Source: G963662905 sp963676725 (lineage in GTDB: Bacteria; Bacteroidota; Bacteroidia; Bacteroidales; WRLA01). From it: a stretch of 64,000 nucleotides of DNA. The notes below the pieces were generated by a model. It saw only the letters and a program-made list of their open reading frames with translations, was not told the DNA's origin and ran no database searches. How positions within the stretch are numbered: position 1 is the stretch's first letter; every line of letters begins with the position of its first letter. Below, piece after piece: positions 28,101 through 38,204 of the stretch. The position numbers and the translations under genes are program-made. The stretch covers positions 1,178,001 to 1,242,000 of the forward strand of contig OY781463.1 in the NCBI GenBank assembly GCA_963676725.1. Reading direction: 5' to 3'.

Positions 28101-30191
28101 ATGAATGAAAAATTGAAAAATCTAAGGGAAAAAGCTGAATTGATTTTGAAAGAAAATGAAAGCGTAGCATCAGATGTTCCCAAAGGTGATTTTAATAGAA
28201 TTATTCAGGAATTCAAGGTATATCAAATCGAACTTGAACTGCAGAATGAAGAATTGCGCAATGCCCAAAAAGCATTGGAAGAATCCAGGAATAGCTACGC
28301 GCAGTTGTACAACCGAGCACCTGCAGGATATGTAAGCCTTAGCAACAGCGGTATGATTTTACAGGCAAATCAAACCTTTCTTGATATGGTAAACCAAGAT
28401 TTGCAGCATATTACGAATACGAGCTTTGCTAATTTTATTGCCGAGGAGGACAAAAAAACCTTTTTAAGCAGGTTTAATGCTTTCTTCAAAAAACCCGACC
28501 AGAAAAAAATGGAGTTGAAAATGATGAAAAGTAAAGGCAGCCCATTTTTTGTCAGAATTACCGGAAGCTTGGTTGCAGATAATACCATATTTGATAAGAC
28601 TGGAAAACAGGAGAAAAAACTCTTTATTATTATTAGTGATATTACGCAAGAGAAAAAAAATGAGGCATCATTACTCGAAAGCGAATTTAATTACCGTACA
28701 CTTGCCAATGCCGGACAGGCGCTGATTTGGGCGTCGGGTACTGATAAATTGTGCAATTATTTTAATGATGTTTGGCTTAATTTTACAGGTCGTACTTTAG
28801 AAATGGAAATGGGCAATGGTTGGACTGAAGGCGTTCATCCCGATGACTTGGACCGATGTGTCAAAACTTATGTGAGCGCCTTTGATAAACGAGAAAAATT
28901 CAGCATGGAATATCGCTTAAGGCGTCATGATGGACAATATCGCTGGTTGCAGGATGATGGGGGCCCAAGATATAATGCCGAAGGGGATTTTATGGGCTAT
29001 CTTGGTTTTTGCCTGGATATTGATGAAGGTAAAAAAAATAAAATACAGCTTGCTCATAGCGAAGACAGCTATAAGAAATTATCCTATGAACTCGAAGCTA
29101 TTTTAGACCATATCCCTGGCCTGGTTTTTTATAAAGATACTCAGAATAACTTTATCCGTGTAAATAAATTTGTTGCAAATGCTTACAAAATGGAAAAGTT
29201 GGAATTAGAGGGTCTCAATTTATCTAAATTATATCTTCCTGAAATTGCAAAACAATATCATGAGGACGATCTGAAAGTGATAAATTCAGGGATGCCTATG
29301 CTGAATTTTGAAGAGCAATTGCATGCCCCTGATGGTGATAAATGGTTGAATACAAGCAAATTGCCGTTCTTTGATGAAAAGGGAAATGTGGTTGGGATTA
29401 TAGGTATCTCTATGGATATAACTGACCGCAAACACAACGAAAAGCAACTCGCCATAAAAAATGCCGAACTGAACAAACTCAATGCCGAAAAAGATAAATT
29501 CTTCTCCATTATTGCTCACGACTTGAAAAGCCCCTTTAATGCAATTTTGGGCTTTAGCAATATTTTGGTTGAACAAATGAAGGAAAATAATTATAACGGA
29601 ATTGATAGATATGTGGAAATAATACAGAAATCTTCCGAACAAGCAATGGATTTGTTAATGAACCTTATGGAATGGTCCCGCTCGCAAACCGGTAGGATGG
29701 AGTTCAGTCCCGAGCATTTTGAAATGGGAAACATGATTAATGAAATTATGCCATTGTTCGAGAATATTGCCGGGCAAAAGTCTATTACAATTTCCTCCAA
29801 GCTGCTGCCCAACACTCCGGTATTTGCCGATAAGGCCATGATCAATACAGTATTGAGAAACCTGATTTCAAATTCCATAAAATTCACACATCCCGGAGGG
29901 AATATCAATATTTCGATTGAAAAAAAACCAAATGAAATCATGGTTTCTGTTGCTGACAATGGCGTTGGAATACCCAAAGATTCTATTGATAAACTATTCA
30001 GGATCGATGAAAATTTTTCTACCCCTGGCACTCAAAAAGAAAAGGGAACAGGCTTGGGATTGATTCTGTGTAAAGAATTTATTGAAAAGCATGGCGGGAG
30101 AATTTGGGTGGAAAGTGAAGTTTCTGGGCCCTCAGCCGCAAAAGCGGGTCATAGTACTTTTTATTTTACGATACCGGTAAATATTACATAA
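28101..30191 (+). CDS. PAS sensor histidine kinase
   Basis: 696 aa. An N-terminal helical segment (QEFKVYQIELELQNEELRNA) of the type found after CheB-CheR fusions is followed by three PAS domains (about 60-190, 195-310 with YRLRRHDGQYRWLQDDG, 330-450). HisKA follows with IIAHDLKSPFNAILGF (His473), then HATPase with DNGVGIPKDS and GTGLGLIL. No membrane segment and no receiver domain. It starts 49 nt after the CheB-CheR gene and ends 11 nt before the PocR kinase, so the three are probably one transcript. Confidence 0.93.
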   Translation: MNEKLKNLREKAELILKENESVASDVPKGDFNRIIQEFKVYQIELELQNEELRNAQKALEESRNSYAQLYNRAPAGYVSLSNSGMILQANQTFLDMVNQDLQHITNTSFANFIAEEDKKTFLSRFNAFFKKPDQKKMELKMMKSKGSPFFVRITGSLVADNTIFDKTGKQEKKLFIIISDITQEKKNEASLLESEFNYRTLANAGQALIWASGTDKLCNYFNDVWLNFTGRTLEMEMGNGWTEGVHPDDLDRCVKTYVSAFDKREKFSMEYRLRRHDGQYRWLQDDGGPRYNAEGDFMGYLGFCLDIDEGKKNKIQLAHSEDSYKKLSYELEAILDHIPGLVFYKDTQNNFIRVNKFVANAYKMEKLELEGLNLSKLYLPEIAKQYHEDDLKVINSGMPMLNFEEQLHAPDGDKWLNTSKLPFFDEKGNVVGIIGISMDITDRKHNEKQLAIKNAELNKLNAEKDKFFSIIAHDLKSPFNAILGFSNILVEQMKENNYNGIDRYVEIIQKSSEQAMDLLMNLMEWSRSQTGRMEFSPEHFEMGNMINEIMPLFENIAGQKSITISSKLLPNTPVFADKAMINTVLRNLISNSIKFTHPGGNINISIEKKPNEIMVSVADNGVGIPKDSIDKLFRIDENFSTPGTQKEKGTGLGLILCKEFIEKHGGRIWVESEVSGPSAAKAGHSTFYFTIPVNIT

Positions 30192-30202
30192 TATACTGAT
30201 GT

Positions 30203-33200
30203 ATGATGACAAAAGAAAACGCGAAAGCACATTCCTCTATAACCGAAAACAATATTCGTTTTGAAGATATTTTTGATCTCGATGATTTACAGCGTTTCCA
30301 GAATTTATTTTCGGATGCTACAGGTGTGGCTTCCATAATCACATATCCTGACGGTACACCAATTACCAAACCAAGTAACTTTTGTCATTTATGCCAAAAT
30401 ATCATCCGCAAAACAGAGAAGGGTTTGGCAAACTGCATCCACTCCGATGCAGTAATTGGAGGGAAACATTCATCGGGCCCAATCATCAAAAAATGTTTGA
30501 GTGGAGGATTGTGGGATGCCGGAGCAGGAATTACCGTTGGCGGAAAGCATATTGCCAACTGGCTCATTGGACAGGTGCGTATTGAAGATCTGGATAAAAA
30601 GGAAATAAGCCGTTACATAGATGAAATTGGCGCTGATAAAAAGGAATTTATGGACGCCTTGGCAGAAGTTCCGGCAATGTCAATCGATCGTTTTAATAAA
30701 GTAGCGCAGATGCTGTTTGTCTTTGCAAATGAAATTTCTGAAAAGGCATTCCAAAATTATCAGTTAAAACGACAAATTGCTGAACGAGATAAAGCATATT
30801 TGCTTCTCAGTAAAAGCGAAGAAAAGTACAGTACTATTTTCGAAAATGTGCAGGACGTTTTTTATGAGACAGACTTGAATGGCACCATTCAAGAAATAAG
30901 CCCATCAATCACGGTCTTGTCAGAGTATAACCGTCAGGAAATTATAGGAACCAATGTTTCTGATCTTTATTTTAATCCTGACGATCGAAATGTTTTTTTA
31001 GAAAGCTTAGGTAAAACCGGCGAATTACTGGATTATGAAATAGCACTAAAAACCAAAACAGGCACTAAAAAATACGTGTCGATCAATGCCCGTTTGGTTT
31101 TCGATACCGAGGGCAAACCAAAGCATATCCATGGAGCTTTGCGTGATATTACTGATAGAAAACAGGCAGTGGAAACTATTCAATTGGCACGGCAAAGCTA
31201 TATTGATATATTTAATTCGGTGTCCGAAGCAATCTATATTCAAGACGAAAGCGGTGCTTTTATCGACGTGAATAAAGGCGCTGAAAAAATTTACGGATGT
31301 AGCCGCGAATATCTCATAGGGAAAACTCCGGCTGATCTGGCAGCTCCCGGTTTAAACGACCTCCAAAAAACCCAACATATGTCGCAGCATGTTTTTGAAA
31401 CAGGCATCCCTGCTCGATTCGACTTTTGGGCCGTGCGTGCAAATGGAGAAATTTTCCCCAAAGAGGTGATTGTGAATAAGGGGAAATACTTTGGAAAGGA
31501 TGTATTGATTGCCACTGCCAGGGATATTTCAAAACAAAAGCAAAGTGAAGAATTAATCCTTGAAAGCGAAGAAAAATACAGACTATTGGCTGAAAATACT
31601 ACCGATGTAATTTGGACCATGGATCTCCACGGAAATTATCATTATGTGAGCCCTTCGGTTTTTGCCTTGCGTGGTTTTACCGCCGAAGAAAACATGAAAG
31701 AAGGTATGCTCGATGCTCTCACTCCCGAATCAGCTAGGTATGCTCACAAATTGCATAAAAAATATTCTGAACGGATTTTAAAGGGCGAAAGAAGCGAACC
31801 TGTAACAATAGAACTGGAACAACTTTGTAAAAATGGTACTACCGTATGGACCGAAATAAATATGAGTGCTATTTATGAAACAAATGGTGACTTTAAATAT
31901 TTCCTTGGTGTAACCCGCGATGTTTCAAAAAGAAGACAAACAGAAAAAGCCCTTCGCGAAAGCGAAAAACGAAAAGAGGATATTCTTAGGGCGATTCCCG
32001 ATTTGTTGTTCCTCTTTAATCAAAAGGGTGACTATTTGGAGGTTATTTCCGGAGATAATGCCAAGCTTGCGATTAACCAAGATGAAATAATTGGGAAAAA
32101 CATTGTCGATATTTTTCCGGAGGATATAGCGCAAGAAGCATTGAGTGCTATCGATAAGTGTTTTATGAATAAAGAGAGCGTGGAGTTTTCTTATTCCCTG
32201 ATTCTAAGGGGTAAAAAATATTTTTATGAAGCACGGCTTATAAAGGCATCCGACAATAAAGTATTGACTATTGTAAGAGATATTACAGAGATGAAAATCA
32301 TCGAAGCCAATCGCGATAAACAACTCCTTTATACTAATGCACTGAACGAGCTTGCTGAAATTATCATTTCAAACGACAATTCAGTGGAGATTTTGGAGGG
32401 TGCGAATGCTATCGTTGGTAGGGTCTTGCAACTCGATCGTTCATTGATTTATAATGTGTCTTTTGAGAAAAATATCATCACCGGTTTATCCGAATGGTTA
32501 AGAATAGAGCATCCGGATATTGAAGCAACGAAAGATGAATACCCCCTGGATATGTTCCTTAGCCCTTTCACCGAAATTTTGAAAACTAAAAATTATCTAG
32601 TGAGCCATTTCAACGAGATTGGTGAGTTTTATCAAAAGGATGATTCGGGAAAAATTCTGCATGAACATTTTAAAATAAAAAGTTTGATATGGTATCCATT
32701 CTTCTTTCAAAAAAATGAATTTTATGTCTTTACCCTGAGCCAAATACTGGAAGCAAGGCAGTGGACTGAAGAGGAGCTTGGGTTTCTCGATTCGGTAACA
32801 AAACAGATTACATTGGCATTGATAAAAATTCAGTTGCTTAGTGAACGACAGCATGCCGAACAAAGCATGAAAAAAAGTTTTGATTTACTGAATAGATTGG
32901 CTGCACAGGTTCCCGGAGTGGTATATCAATACCGACTTGATCCCGACGGGCATTCGTCTTTTCCTTATGCCAGCCCCGGAATATGGGAGATTTATGAAGT
33001 TACTCCCGATGAAGTTCAGAATGACGCTTCACTGGTTTTTAGTCGTATTCATCCCGATGATCTTTCAAGGGTTTCCGAATCAATTAATGTATCTGCCCGC
33101 AATCAAAGCTTGTATCATCAAGAATTTCGGGTTGTACTTCCTGAACAGGGTTTGCGGTGGAGGTTGTGCGATGCCAAGCCCGAATTACTCGATGACGGAA

Positions 33201-33985
33201 GTACTCTGTGGCATGGTATAGTTACCGATATTTCCGACCGAAAAAATGCTGAGGAAGAATTAATAAAAGCCAAAGAAAAAGCAGAGGAAAGCGATAAGTT
33301 AAAATCAGCTTTTTTAGCCAATATATCGCATGAAATTCGTACACCAATGAATGGTATTCTGGGCTTTTCAGAATTATTAAAAGAGCAACATCTTTCTGAT
33401 GAAGAGCAGCAAGAATATATCCAAACGATTCAAAGAAGCAGCAAGCGCATGGTTAATATTTTAAATGAGATTGTTGATATTTCAAAGATTGAAACCGGGC
33501 AGATGGAGGTTGATTTCAGTGAAACGAATATTAATGACACGGTGGATTCAATATTCAAGCATTTTATCTCGGATGCAAAGAACAAAAGTTTAGAATTTGT
33601 GAATAGAAATGGATTGTCTCGAAACGAATCCATTATTCGTACTGATAGTCAAAAATTAACTACAATTATTTCTAATCTGGTTAGTAATGCGATTAAATAT
33701 ACTGATAGAGGCACTGTTGAGTTGGGTTATACTAAGAAAGATGGTTGTTTGGAATTTTATATAAAGGATACAGGCATTGGAATTCAGGCAGACAGGCAAA
33801 CGGCAATATTTGAACGATTTATTCAAGCTGATCTAAATGATGTAAAAGCTAGGCAAGGCGCCGGCTTAGGATTAACAATTACAAAAGAATTTGTAGAAAT
33901 GCTGGGCGGGAAAATTTGGGTTGAAAGTTCAATGAATGTGGGCTCAATATTCTATTTCACCATTCCTTATGTATTTGATAGCTAA
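30203..33985 (+). CDS. PocR-PAS-GAF sensor histidine kinase
   Basis: 1260 aa. The N-terminal domain (about 20-190) is a PocR sensory domain: FEDIFDLDDLQRFQNLFSDA, TYPDGTPITKPSNFCHLCQN, then CLSGGLWDAGAGITVGGKHI, with several cysteines. PocR domains bind small ligands such as diols or cobalamin-pathway signals, and some may bind metal. Then come four PAS domains (about 210-325, 335-450, 455-580, 590-690), a GAF-like domain (about 700-860), a further PAS (about 890-1010), HisKA with SHEIRTPMNG (His1043) and HATPase (DTGIGI, GAGLGL). There is no receiver. The kinase core closely resembles that of the hybrid kinase at 16282 (NGILGF, DLxDxxAxxGxGLGLxIT), suggesting duplication. ATG 30206 is an equally possible start. 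Confidence 0.92.
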   Translation: MMTKENAKAHSSITENNIRFEDIFDLDDLQRFQNLFSDATGVASIITYPDGTPITKPSNFCHLCQNIIRKTEKGLANCIHSDAVIGGKHSSGPIIKKCLSGGLWDAGAGITVGGKHIANWLIGQVRIEDLDKKEISRYIDEIGADKKEFMDALAEVPAMSIDRFNKVAQMLFVFANEISEKAFQNYQLKRQIAERDKAYLLLSKSEEKYSTIFENVQDVFYETDLNGTIQEISPSITVLSEYNRQEIIGTNVSDLYFNPDDRNVFLESLGKTGELLDYEIALKTKTGTKKYVSINARLVFDTEGKPKHIHGALRDITDRKQAVETIQLARQSYIDIFNSVSEAIYIQDESGAFIDVNKGAEKIYGCSREYLIGKTPADLAAPGLNDLQKTQHMSQHVFETGIPARFDFWAVRANGEIFPKEVIVNKGKYFGKDVLIATARDISKQKQSEELILESEEKYRLLAENTTDVIWTMDLHGNYHYVSPSVFALRGFTAEENMKEGMLDALTPESARYAHKLHKKYSERILKGERSEPVTIELEQLCKNGTTVWTEINMSAIYETNGDFKYFLGVTRDVSKRRQTEKALRESEKRKEDILRAIPDLLFLFNQKGDYLEVISGDNAKLAINQDEIIGKNIVDIFPEDIAQEALSAIDKCFMNKESVEFSYSLILRGKKYFYEARLIKASDNKVLTIVRDITEMKIIEANRDKQLLYTNALNELAEIIISNDNSVEILEGANAIVGRVLQLDRSLIYNVSFEKNIITGLSEWLRIEHPDIEATKDEYPLDMFLSPFTEILKTKNYLVSHFNEIGEFYQKDDSGKILHEHFKIKSLIWYPFFFQKNEFYVFTLSQILEARQWTEEELGFLDSVTKQITLALIKIQLLSERQHAEQSMKKSFDLLNRLAAQVPGVVYQYRLDPDGHSSFPYASPGIWEIYEVTPDEVQNDASLVFSRIHPDDLSRVSESINVSARNQSLYHQEFRVVLPEQGLRWRLCDAKPELLDDGSTLWHGIVTDISDRKNAEEELIKAKEKAEESDKLKSAFLANISHEIRTPMNGILGFSELLKEQHLSDEEQQEYIQTIQRSSKRMVNILNEIVDISKIETGQMEVDFSETNINDTVDSIFKHFISDAKNKSLEFVNRNGLSRNESIIRTDSQKLTTIISNLVSNAIKYTDRGTVELGYTKKDGCLEFYIKDTGIGIQADRQTAIFERFIQADLNDVKARQGAGLGLTITKEFVEMLGGKIWVESSMNVGSIFYFTIPYVFDS

Positions 33986-34115
33986 AAATTGAAAATAAGC
34001 CTATTATGTAGCCGCCTGTGCTTTTTTGCAGTGCTATTTTTATGTTTTTTCTATGAAGAAGTGCGCCTCCAAAATTTGGTTTAATCCCCAATCGCCAAAT
34101 GGATTTTGTTGCGGA

Positions 34116-35702
34116 TTACTCCTGAACAGTTTCCGGGCTTTCTATCGCCATTTCCCAAGCCGATAAATACACTAATTGAATAATGTCCCGCATTTTTTTC
34201 CAATTGATTTTCTCTACTTCATCAGAGGGTTGATGGTAATCATCATGCCAGCCTGTCCAGAAAAAAGCAAAGGGTGCGCCTTTTTGGGCAAAAGGAACAT
34301 GGTCGCTGCCACCGCCTCCAGCCGAAGGCCAGAAAAGTAAATCGAGATTGAGTTCTTCTTTATCTGTGATCTCCGCATACATGGATTTAATGTCTGGAAA
34401 ATCCTTATGAAAAATTACAGCGGATTGATTTCCAATGGAATCGCGGTTTTTGTCATCGCGTCCGATCATATCAAGATTGATCATAAAATCAATATTCATA
34501 TATTCCGGAAAGTGTTCTGCAAAATAAGTAGACCCTAATAAGCCCTTTTCTTCGCCTGTAAAATTCACAAAAACGATATTTTTCTCCGGTTGAATGCCTG
34601 CCTCTTGAAAGGCCCTTGCCACCGATAGAACACCAATGGTTCCTGATCCATTATCGTCAGCACCATTCCAGATAAAACCTCCATATTTTCCATAATGATC
34701 GTAATGTGCACCAATTACAATACAGGATGTGGTGTCTTTTCCGCGAATATATCCTGTTACATTTCTTGCCTGTAAAAGCTCATTGTCAACAATATATGAG
34801 AGTTTTAACTCTTTTCCGTCTAAGATTTTTGATTTGTTTTCTGCAGTCAGTGACATTTGTTCTTCCCAATTTTTTAGGTCAATACCACCTTCTTTCGTTA
34901 AATAATTTGCCAATCGAGCATTGAGCCTGATTAGGGGAATATCTACTTCAAAATCTTTTGGTGGTAGTGAAATGCTTTTGTCTAAATAGCTAGGAAATGT
35001 ACCATCGGCTTCAAGATAGCCTTCCTCATACCGAAAAGGGATATTTTCTGACCATTGAATGCCTGTGAAATCAGGATCATAAAGAATAATGCCCCGAGCG
35101 CCGGCCTCTTTGGCATTTGCTATTTTTTGCTCTCTTAAAATACGCGCAGCACGATAGCCCTCTGGCTTAAATTTTTTCGCTAGTTCAGAATTAGGATATT
35201 GATGTCCGGGATAACCATTGACGATAAAGACAAAACGACCTTTCGCGTTTACTCCTTTATAATCATTATAATTTTCTTCTTTATTTTTAAGCCCGTAGCC
35301 AACAAAAACCACTTCAGCCTGAGCGTTTATTGAGGTGGTTCCGCCTATAATATCGAAATCAATTTTGTGCTCCAGGATTATTTCTTCATCAGCAACTTTT
35401 GTGTTGATCATGCTGAGGTGTTCTTCGCTTCCTTTTAGGCTGAGTAATTGGAATTCTTGCAGATAGTCATCGTTTTGGAATGCTTCGAGACCATATACTT
35501 TCATCATGCTCACTAGATAATCTGAAGCCATATACGCCCCTTTTTGTCCGGTTTCGCGGCCTTCCATCCAATCAGACGATAGAAACTCCAAAGGTCCCTG
35601 AATGCTTTTTATATTAATGGATTCCAGTCCTTTATCACGTGGGCTTTGTGCCATAGCTGCCCAAGAACATATGCTCAGAATAAAAAGGAATAATTTTTTC
35701 AT
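34116..35702 (-). CDS. Secreted M28 family metallopeptidase
   Basis: 528 aa from ATG 35702, giving the signal peptide MKKLFLFILSICSWAAMAQS. An upstream in-frame start would destroy it. The M28 di-zinc motifs are complete: GAHYDHYG (His), NGADDNGSG (Asp), TGEEKGLLGS (catalytic Glu plus ligand), NLDMIGRD (Asp) and HVPFAQKG (His). A protease-associated insert appears between about 130 and 260 (KGRFVFIVNGYPG, ARGIILYDPDF). It is expected to act as an exported aminopeptidase. A -7 element TACATTTG (minus) is at 35739-35746. Confidence 0.92.
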   Translation of the reverse strand: MKKLFLFILSICSWAAMAQSPRDKGLESINIKSIQGPLEFLSSDWMEGRETGQKGAYMASDYLVSMMKVYGLEAFQNDDYLQEFQLLSLKGSEEHLSMINTKVADEEIILEHKIDFDIIGGTTSINAQAEVVFVGYGLKNKEENYNDYKGVNAKGRFVFIVNGYPGHQYPNSELAKKFKPEGYRAARILREQKIANAKEAGARGIILYDPDFTGIQWSENIPFRYEEGYLEADGTFPSYLDKSISLPPKDFEVDIPLIRLNARLANYLTKEGGIDLKNWEEQMSLTAENKSKILDGKELKLSYIVDNELLQARNVTGYIRGKDTTSCIVIGAHYDHYGKYGGFIWNGADDNGSGTIGVLSVARAFQEAGIQPEKNIVFVNFTGEEKGLLGSTYFAEHFPEYMNIDFMINLDMIGRDDKNRDSIGNQSAVIFHKDFPDIKSMYAEITDKEELNLDLLFWPSAGGGGSDHVPFAQKGAPFAFFWTGWHDDYHQPSDEVEKINWKKMRDIIQLVYLSAWEMAIESPETVQE

Positions 35703-35804
35703 AATGAATGTTTTAATAGGGTTGGTTCTTATTCTAGGCAAATGTACATTTTTGATGGATTTTTTCTGCTCTATTTTCGTTTTTTCTTGCATGAAAACAC
35801 GAAA

Positions 35805-35836
35805 AACCCGGGAAGCGCCATGCACTTGCCCGGGTT
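35805..35836 (-). terminator. Terminator of the hyd operon
   Basis: Minus-strand hairpin with arms AACCCGGG(C)AAG and CTTCCCGGGTT, a 9-nt loop, followed by TTTCGTGTTTT. The arms are 35805-35812 and 35829-35836 plus the inner AAG/CTT pairs. It begins about 50 nt after the last hyd gene. Confidence 0.8.
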
Positions 35837-35886
35837 AAAAAATCGCCCTATGAGATTCTTTTCAGGTTTTTGGCCTGAATATTTTA

Positions 35887-36363
35887 TTATTTGTATTGTT
35901 CGATGATGTTTTTCACATCGTCAGGAGCAACACGTCCGAAGACTTTATCGCCAACCATAACAACCGGAGCGAGTCCGCAAGCGCCTACGCAACGAAGGCA
36001 GCTGATCGAGAATTCGCCATCGGCAGTTGTTTCGCCAACTTCAATTTTTAGTTCGCGTTTGAATTCAGCCAGAACTTTTTCTGCACCACGTACATAGCAA
36101 GCAGTACCTGTACAGATAGAAATAGGATGTTTTCCTTTAGGCTTCATGGTAAAGAAGCTATAAAAACTTACAACGCCATATACATGAGCAGTGGAAGTAT
36201 TGAGTTCTTTAGCAATTAGCTCCTGAACTTCTGCGGGCAGATATCCGAAATGTTCCTGACATTTGTGCAGGACATTGATGAGCTCACCTTTTTCATTATT
36301 GAAGGACTTGCTGATCTCTTTGATTTTATCGATGCTGTCCTGGGTTAATTTTATATTTGCCAT
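35887..36363 (-). CDS. hydC: NuoE-like [2Fe-2S] subunit of bifurcating hydrogenase
   Basis: 158 aa thioredoxin-like ferredoxin of the NuoE/HydC family. The four cluster ligands are in CTGTACYVRGA and CLRCVGACGLAPVV. The N-terminal helical domain (NVLHKCQEHFGYLPAEVQEL) is typical. It is the last gene of the hyd operon, 40 nt after hydA, and forms the small subunit of the HydABC complex. Confidence 0.93.
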   Translation of the reverse strand: MANIKLTQDSIDKIKEISKSFNNEKGELINVLHKCQEHFGYLPAEVQELIAKELNTSTAHVYGVVSFYSFFTMKPKGKHPISICTGTACYVRGAEKVLAEFKRELKIEVGETTADGEFSISCLRCVGACGLAPVVMVGDKVFGRVAPDDVKNIIEQYK

Positions 36364-36403
36364 TTTATCGTCTCTTAAAGATTAATATTACAATCTGATT
36401 TCC

Positions 36404-38176
36404 TTAATCAATTTCCACTTTTGTGCTCTTGTCGAAATAGTGTGTATGCAAGAGGTGATGTGCTTTTTCGCTCATCGGCTTGCCAAGGAAATCTTCGTAT
36501 AATTTAATAATATAAGGGTTTTCGTGTGATTTACGGATTGGTTTACCGGCATCTTCACGATATAGGGCAGCGGTACGTTTTTTTAGGATTTCGCTGTCGC
36601 CATGGTGTAATGGTTGTCCACCACCACCGATACATCCACCGGGGCAGGCCATTACTTCAATTGCATGATAGTTTGATTTGCCTGAACGAACTTCTTCAAG
36701 AAGTTTACGTGCATTTCCTAATCCATGTGCAATACCGATATTGATATCCAAACCATCAAAATCAATAGTCGCAGAACGAATGCCTTCCATACCACGAAGC
36801 GCTTCGAAGTCAACTTTTTCAAGTTTTTTGCCTGTATGAACTTCATATGCTGTACGTGTGGCTGCTTCAATCACACCACCTGTTGCTCCAAAGATTACAC
36901 TGGCTCCTGTAGATTCTCCAAGAGGATTATCAAATTCTTCGTCTTCTAATCCGAGGAAATCAATATTAGCTTGCTTGATCAAGTGTGCAAGTTCGCGTGT
37001 AGAAATAGAGTAATTCACATCAGGATCTCCGTTTGTTTTAAACTCATCGCGTTGGCATTCATATTTTTTGGCAAGGCAAGGCATAATAGATACCACGATC
37101 AGATCTTCGCGTTTCACATCAATTTGATCTGCGAAATAATTTTTTGCTATAGCACCAAACATTTGCTGTGGTGAACGAGCAGATGAAGGAATGTCCTTCA
37201 TATCAGGAAATTGATGCTCGAAGAAGTTCACCCAACCTGGGCAGCATGAAGTAAGGATTGGCAGCTTCACCTCTTTATCGCCATTGAGATGACGTGTCAG
37301 GCGGTCGAGCAGCTCTGTGCCTTCTTCCATAATGGTAAGGTCGGCAGCAAAATCTGTATCAAAAACAAAGTCAAAACCAAGCTGACGAAGGGCATTTACC
37401 ATTTTACCTGTAACGAGATTACCGGCTTCCATACCAAATTCTTCGCCAAGGGCAGCACGAATTGCAGGAGCAGTTTGAACCACAACTTTTTTCGTTGGGT
37501 CGGCCAAAGCACGCAATACTTGAGGTGTATGATCAACTTCAGTGAGGGCGCCTGTTGGGCAAACGGCAACACATTGACCGCAATATGTACAAGGTGATTT
37601 TTCGAGGTTCATCTCGAAAGCAGGGGCAACAACGGCTTCAAAACCACGGTTGATTGCAGAAAGTGCACCAACAGTTTGAACATCATTACACATCATTTCG
37701 CAACGGCGACACATAATACATTTGTCGATATCGCGGATAATGCTTGGTGAAGTATCTTTCCGATATGTTGATTGTTCGCCTTTAAAAGGGATTTCACGAA
37801 CACCGAGTTGGTGAGCTAAATCCTGAAGCTCACAATTTCCTGATTTTGCGCAAATAAGGCAATCTGCAGGGTGATCGGATAAGATCAACTCAAGAACGGT
37901 GCGGCGTGCATTTAAAACACGGATTGTATTTGTTCTTACGACCATTCCTTCAGTACAAAGTGTTGTGCAGGAAGGGGCAAGGTTTCTACGGCCTTCTACT
38001 TCCACAACACAAATACGGCAGCCACCCGGCTTATTTTCCATATTCATGCCATCAAGGCTGAAATAGCAAAGTGTAGGGATATGAATGCCTACTTTTTTTG
38101 CTGCGTGCAAAATAGTAGTGCCTTTTTCAATTTCTACCGGCTTTTTATCTATGATTAATTTAACAGTATCCATCAT
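36404..38176 (-). CDS. hydA: [FeFe]-hydrogenase catalytic subunit, NADH-linked bifurcating type
   Basis: 590 aa. From the N-terminus: a plant-type [2Fe-2S] domain (Cys37, 53, 56, 70), a His-ligated [4Fe-4S] site (His102, Cys106, 109, 115), two [4Fe-4S] clusters (CIMCRRCEMMC at 153-163, CTYCGQCVAVC at 196-206), then the H-cluster domain with TSCCPGW (309-315), MPCLAKKYE (366-374) and MACPGGCIGGGGQP (509-522). All H-cluster cysteines are present. With HydB and HydC it would oxidise NADH and reduced ferredoxin together to make H2, or run in reverse. The maturases HydE, HydF and HydG are not in the window. Confidence 0.95.
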   Translation of the reverse strand: MMDTVKLIIDKKPVEIEKGTTILHAAKKVGIHIPTLCYFSLDGMNMENKPGGCRICVVEVEGRRNLAPSCTTLCTEGMVVRTNTIRVLNARRTVLELILSDHPADCLICAKSGNCELQDLAHQLGVREIPFKGEQSTYRKDTSPSIIRDIDKCIMCRRCEMMCNDVQTVGALSAINRGFEAVVAPAFEMNLEKSPCTYCGQCVAVCPTGALTEVDHTPQVLRALADPTKKVVVQTAPAIRAALGEEFGMEAGNLVTGKMVNALRQLGFDFVFDTDFAADLTIMEEGTELLDRLTRHLNGDKEVKLPILTSCCPGWVNFFEHQFPDMKDIPSSARSPQQMFGAIAKNYFADQIDVKREDLIVVSIMPCLAKKYECQRDEFKTNGDPDVNYSISTRELAHLIKQANIDFLGLEDEEFDNPLGESTGASVIFGATGGVIEAATRTAYEVHTGKKLEKVDFEALRGMEGIRSATIDFDGLDINIGIAHGLGNARKLLEEVRSGKSNYHAIEVMACPGGCIGGGGQPLHHGDSEILKKRTAALYREDAGKPIRKSHENPYIIKLYEDFLGKPMSEKAHHLLHTHYFDKSTKVEID

Positions 38177-38204
38177 TAGAATCTTTTTCTGAATTTCTTA
38201 AAAC

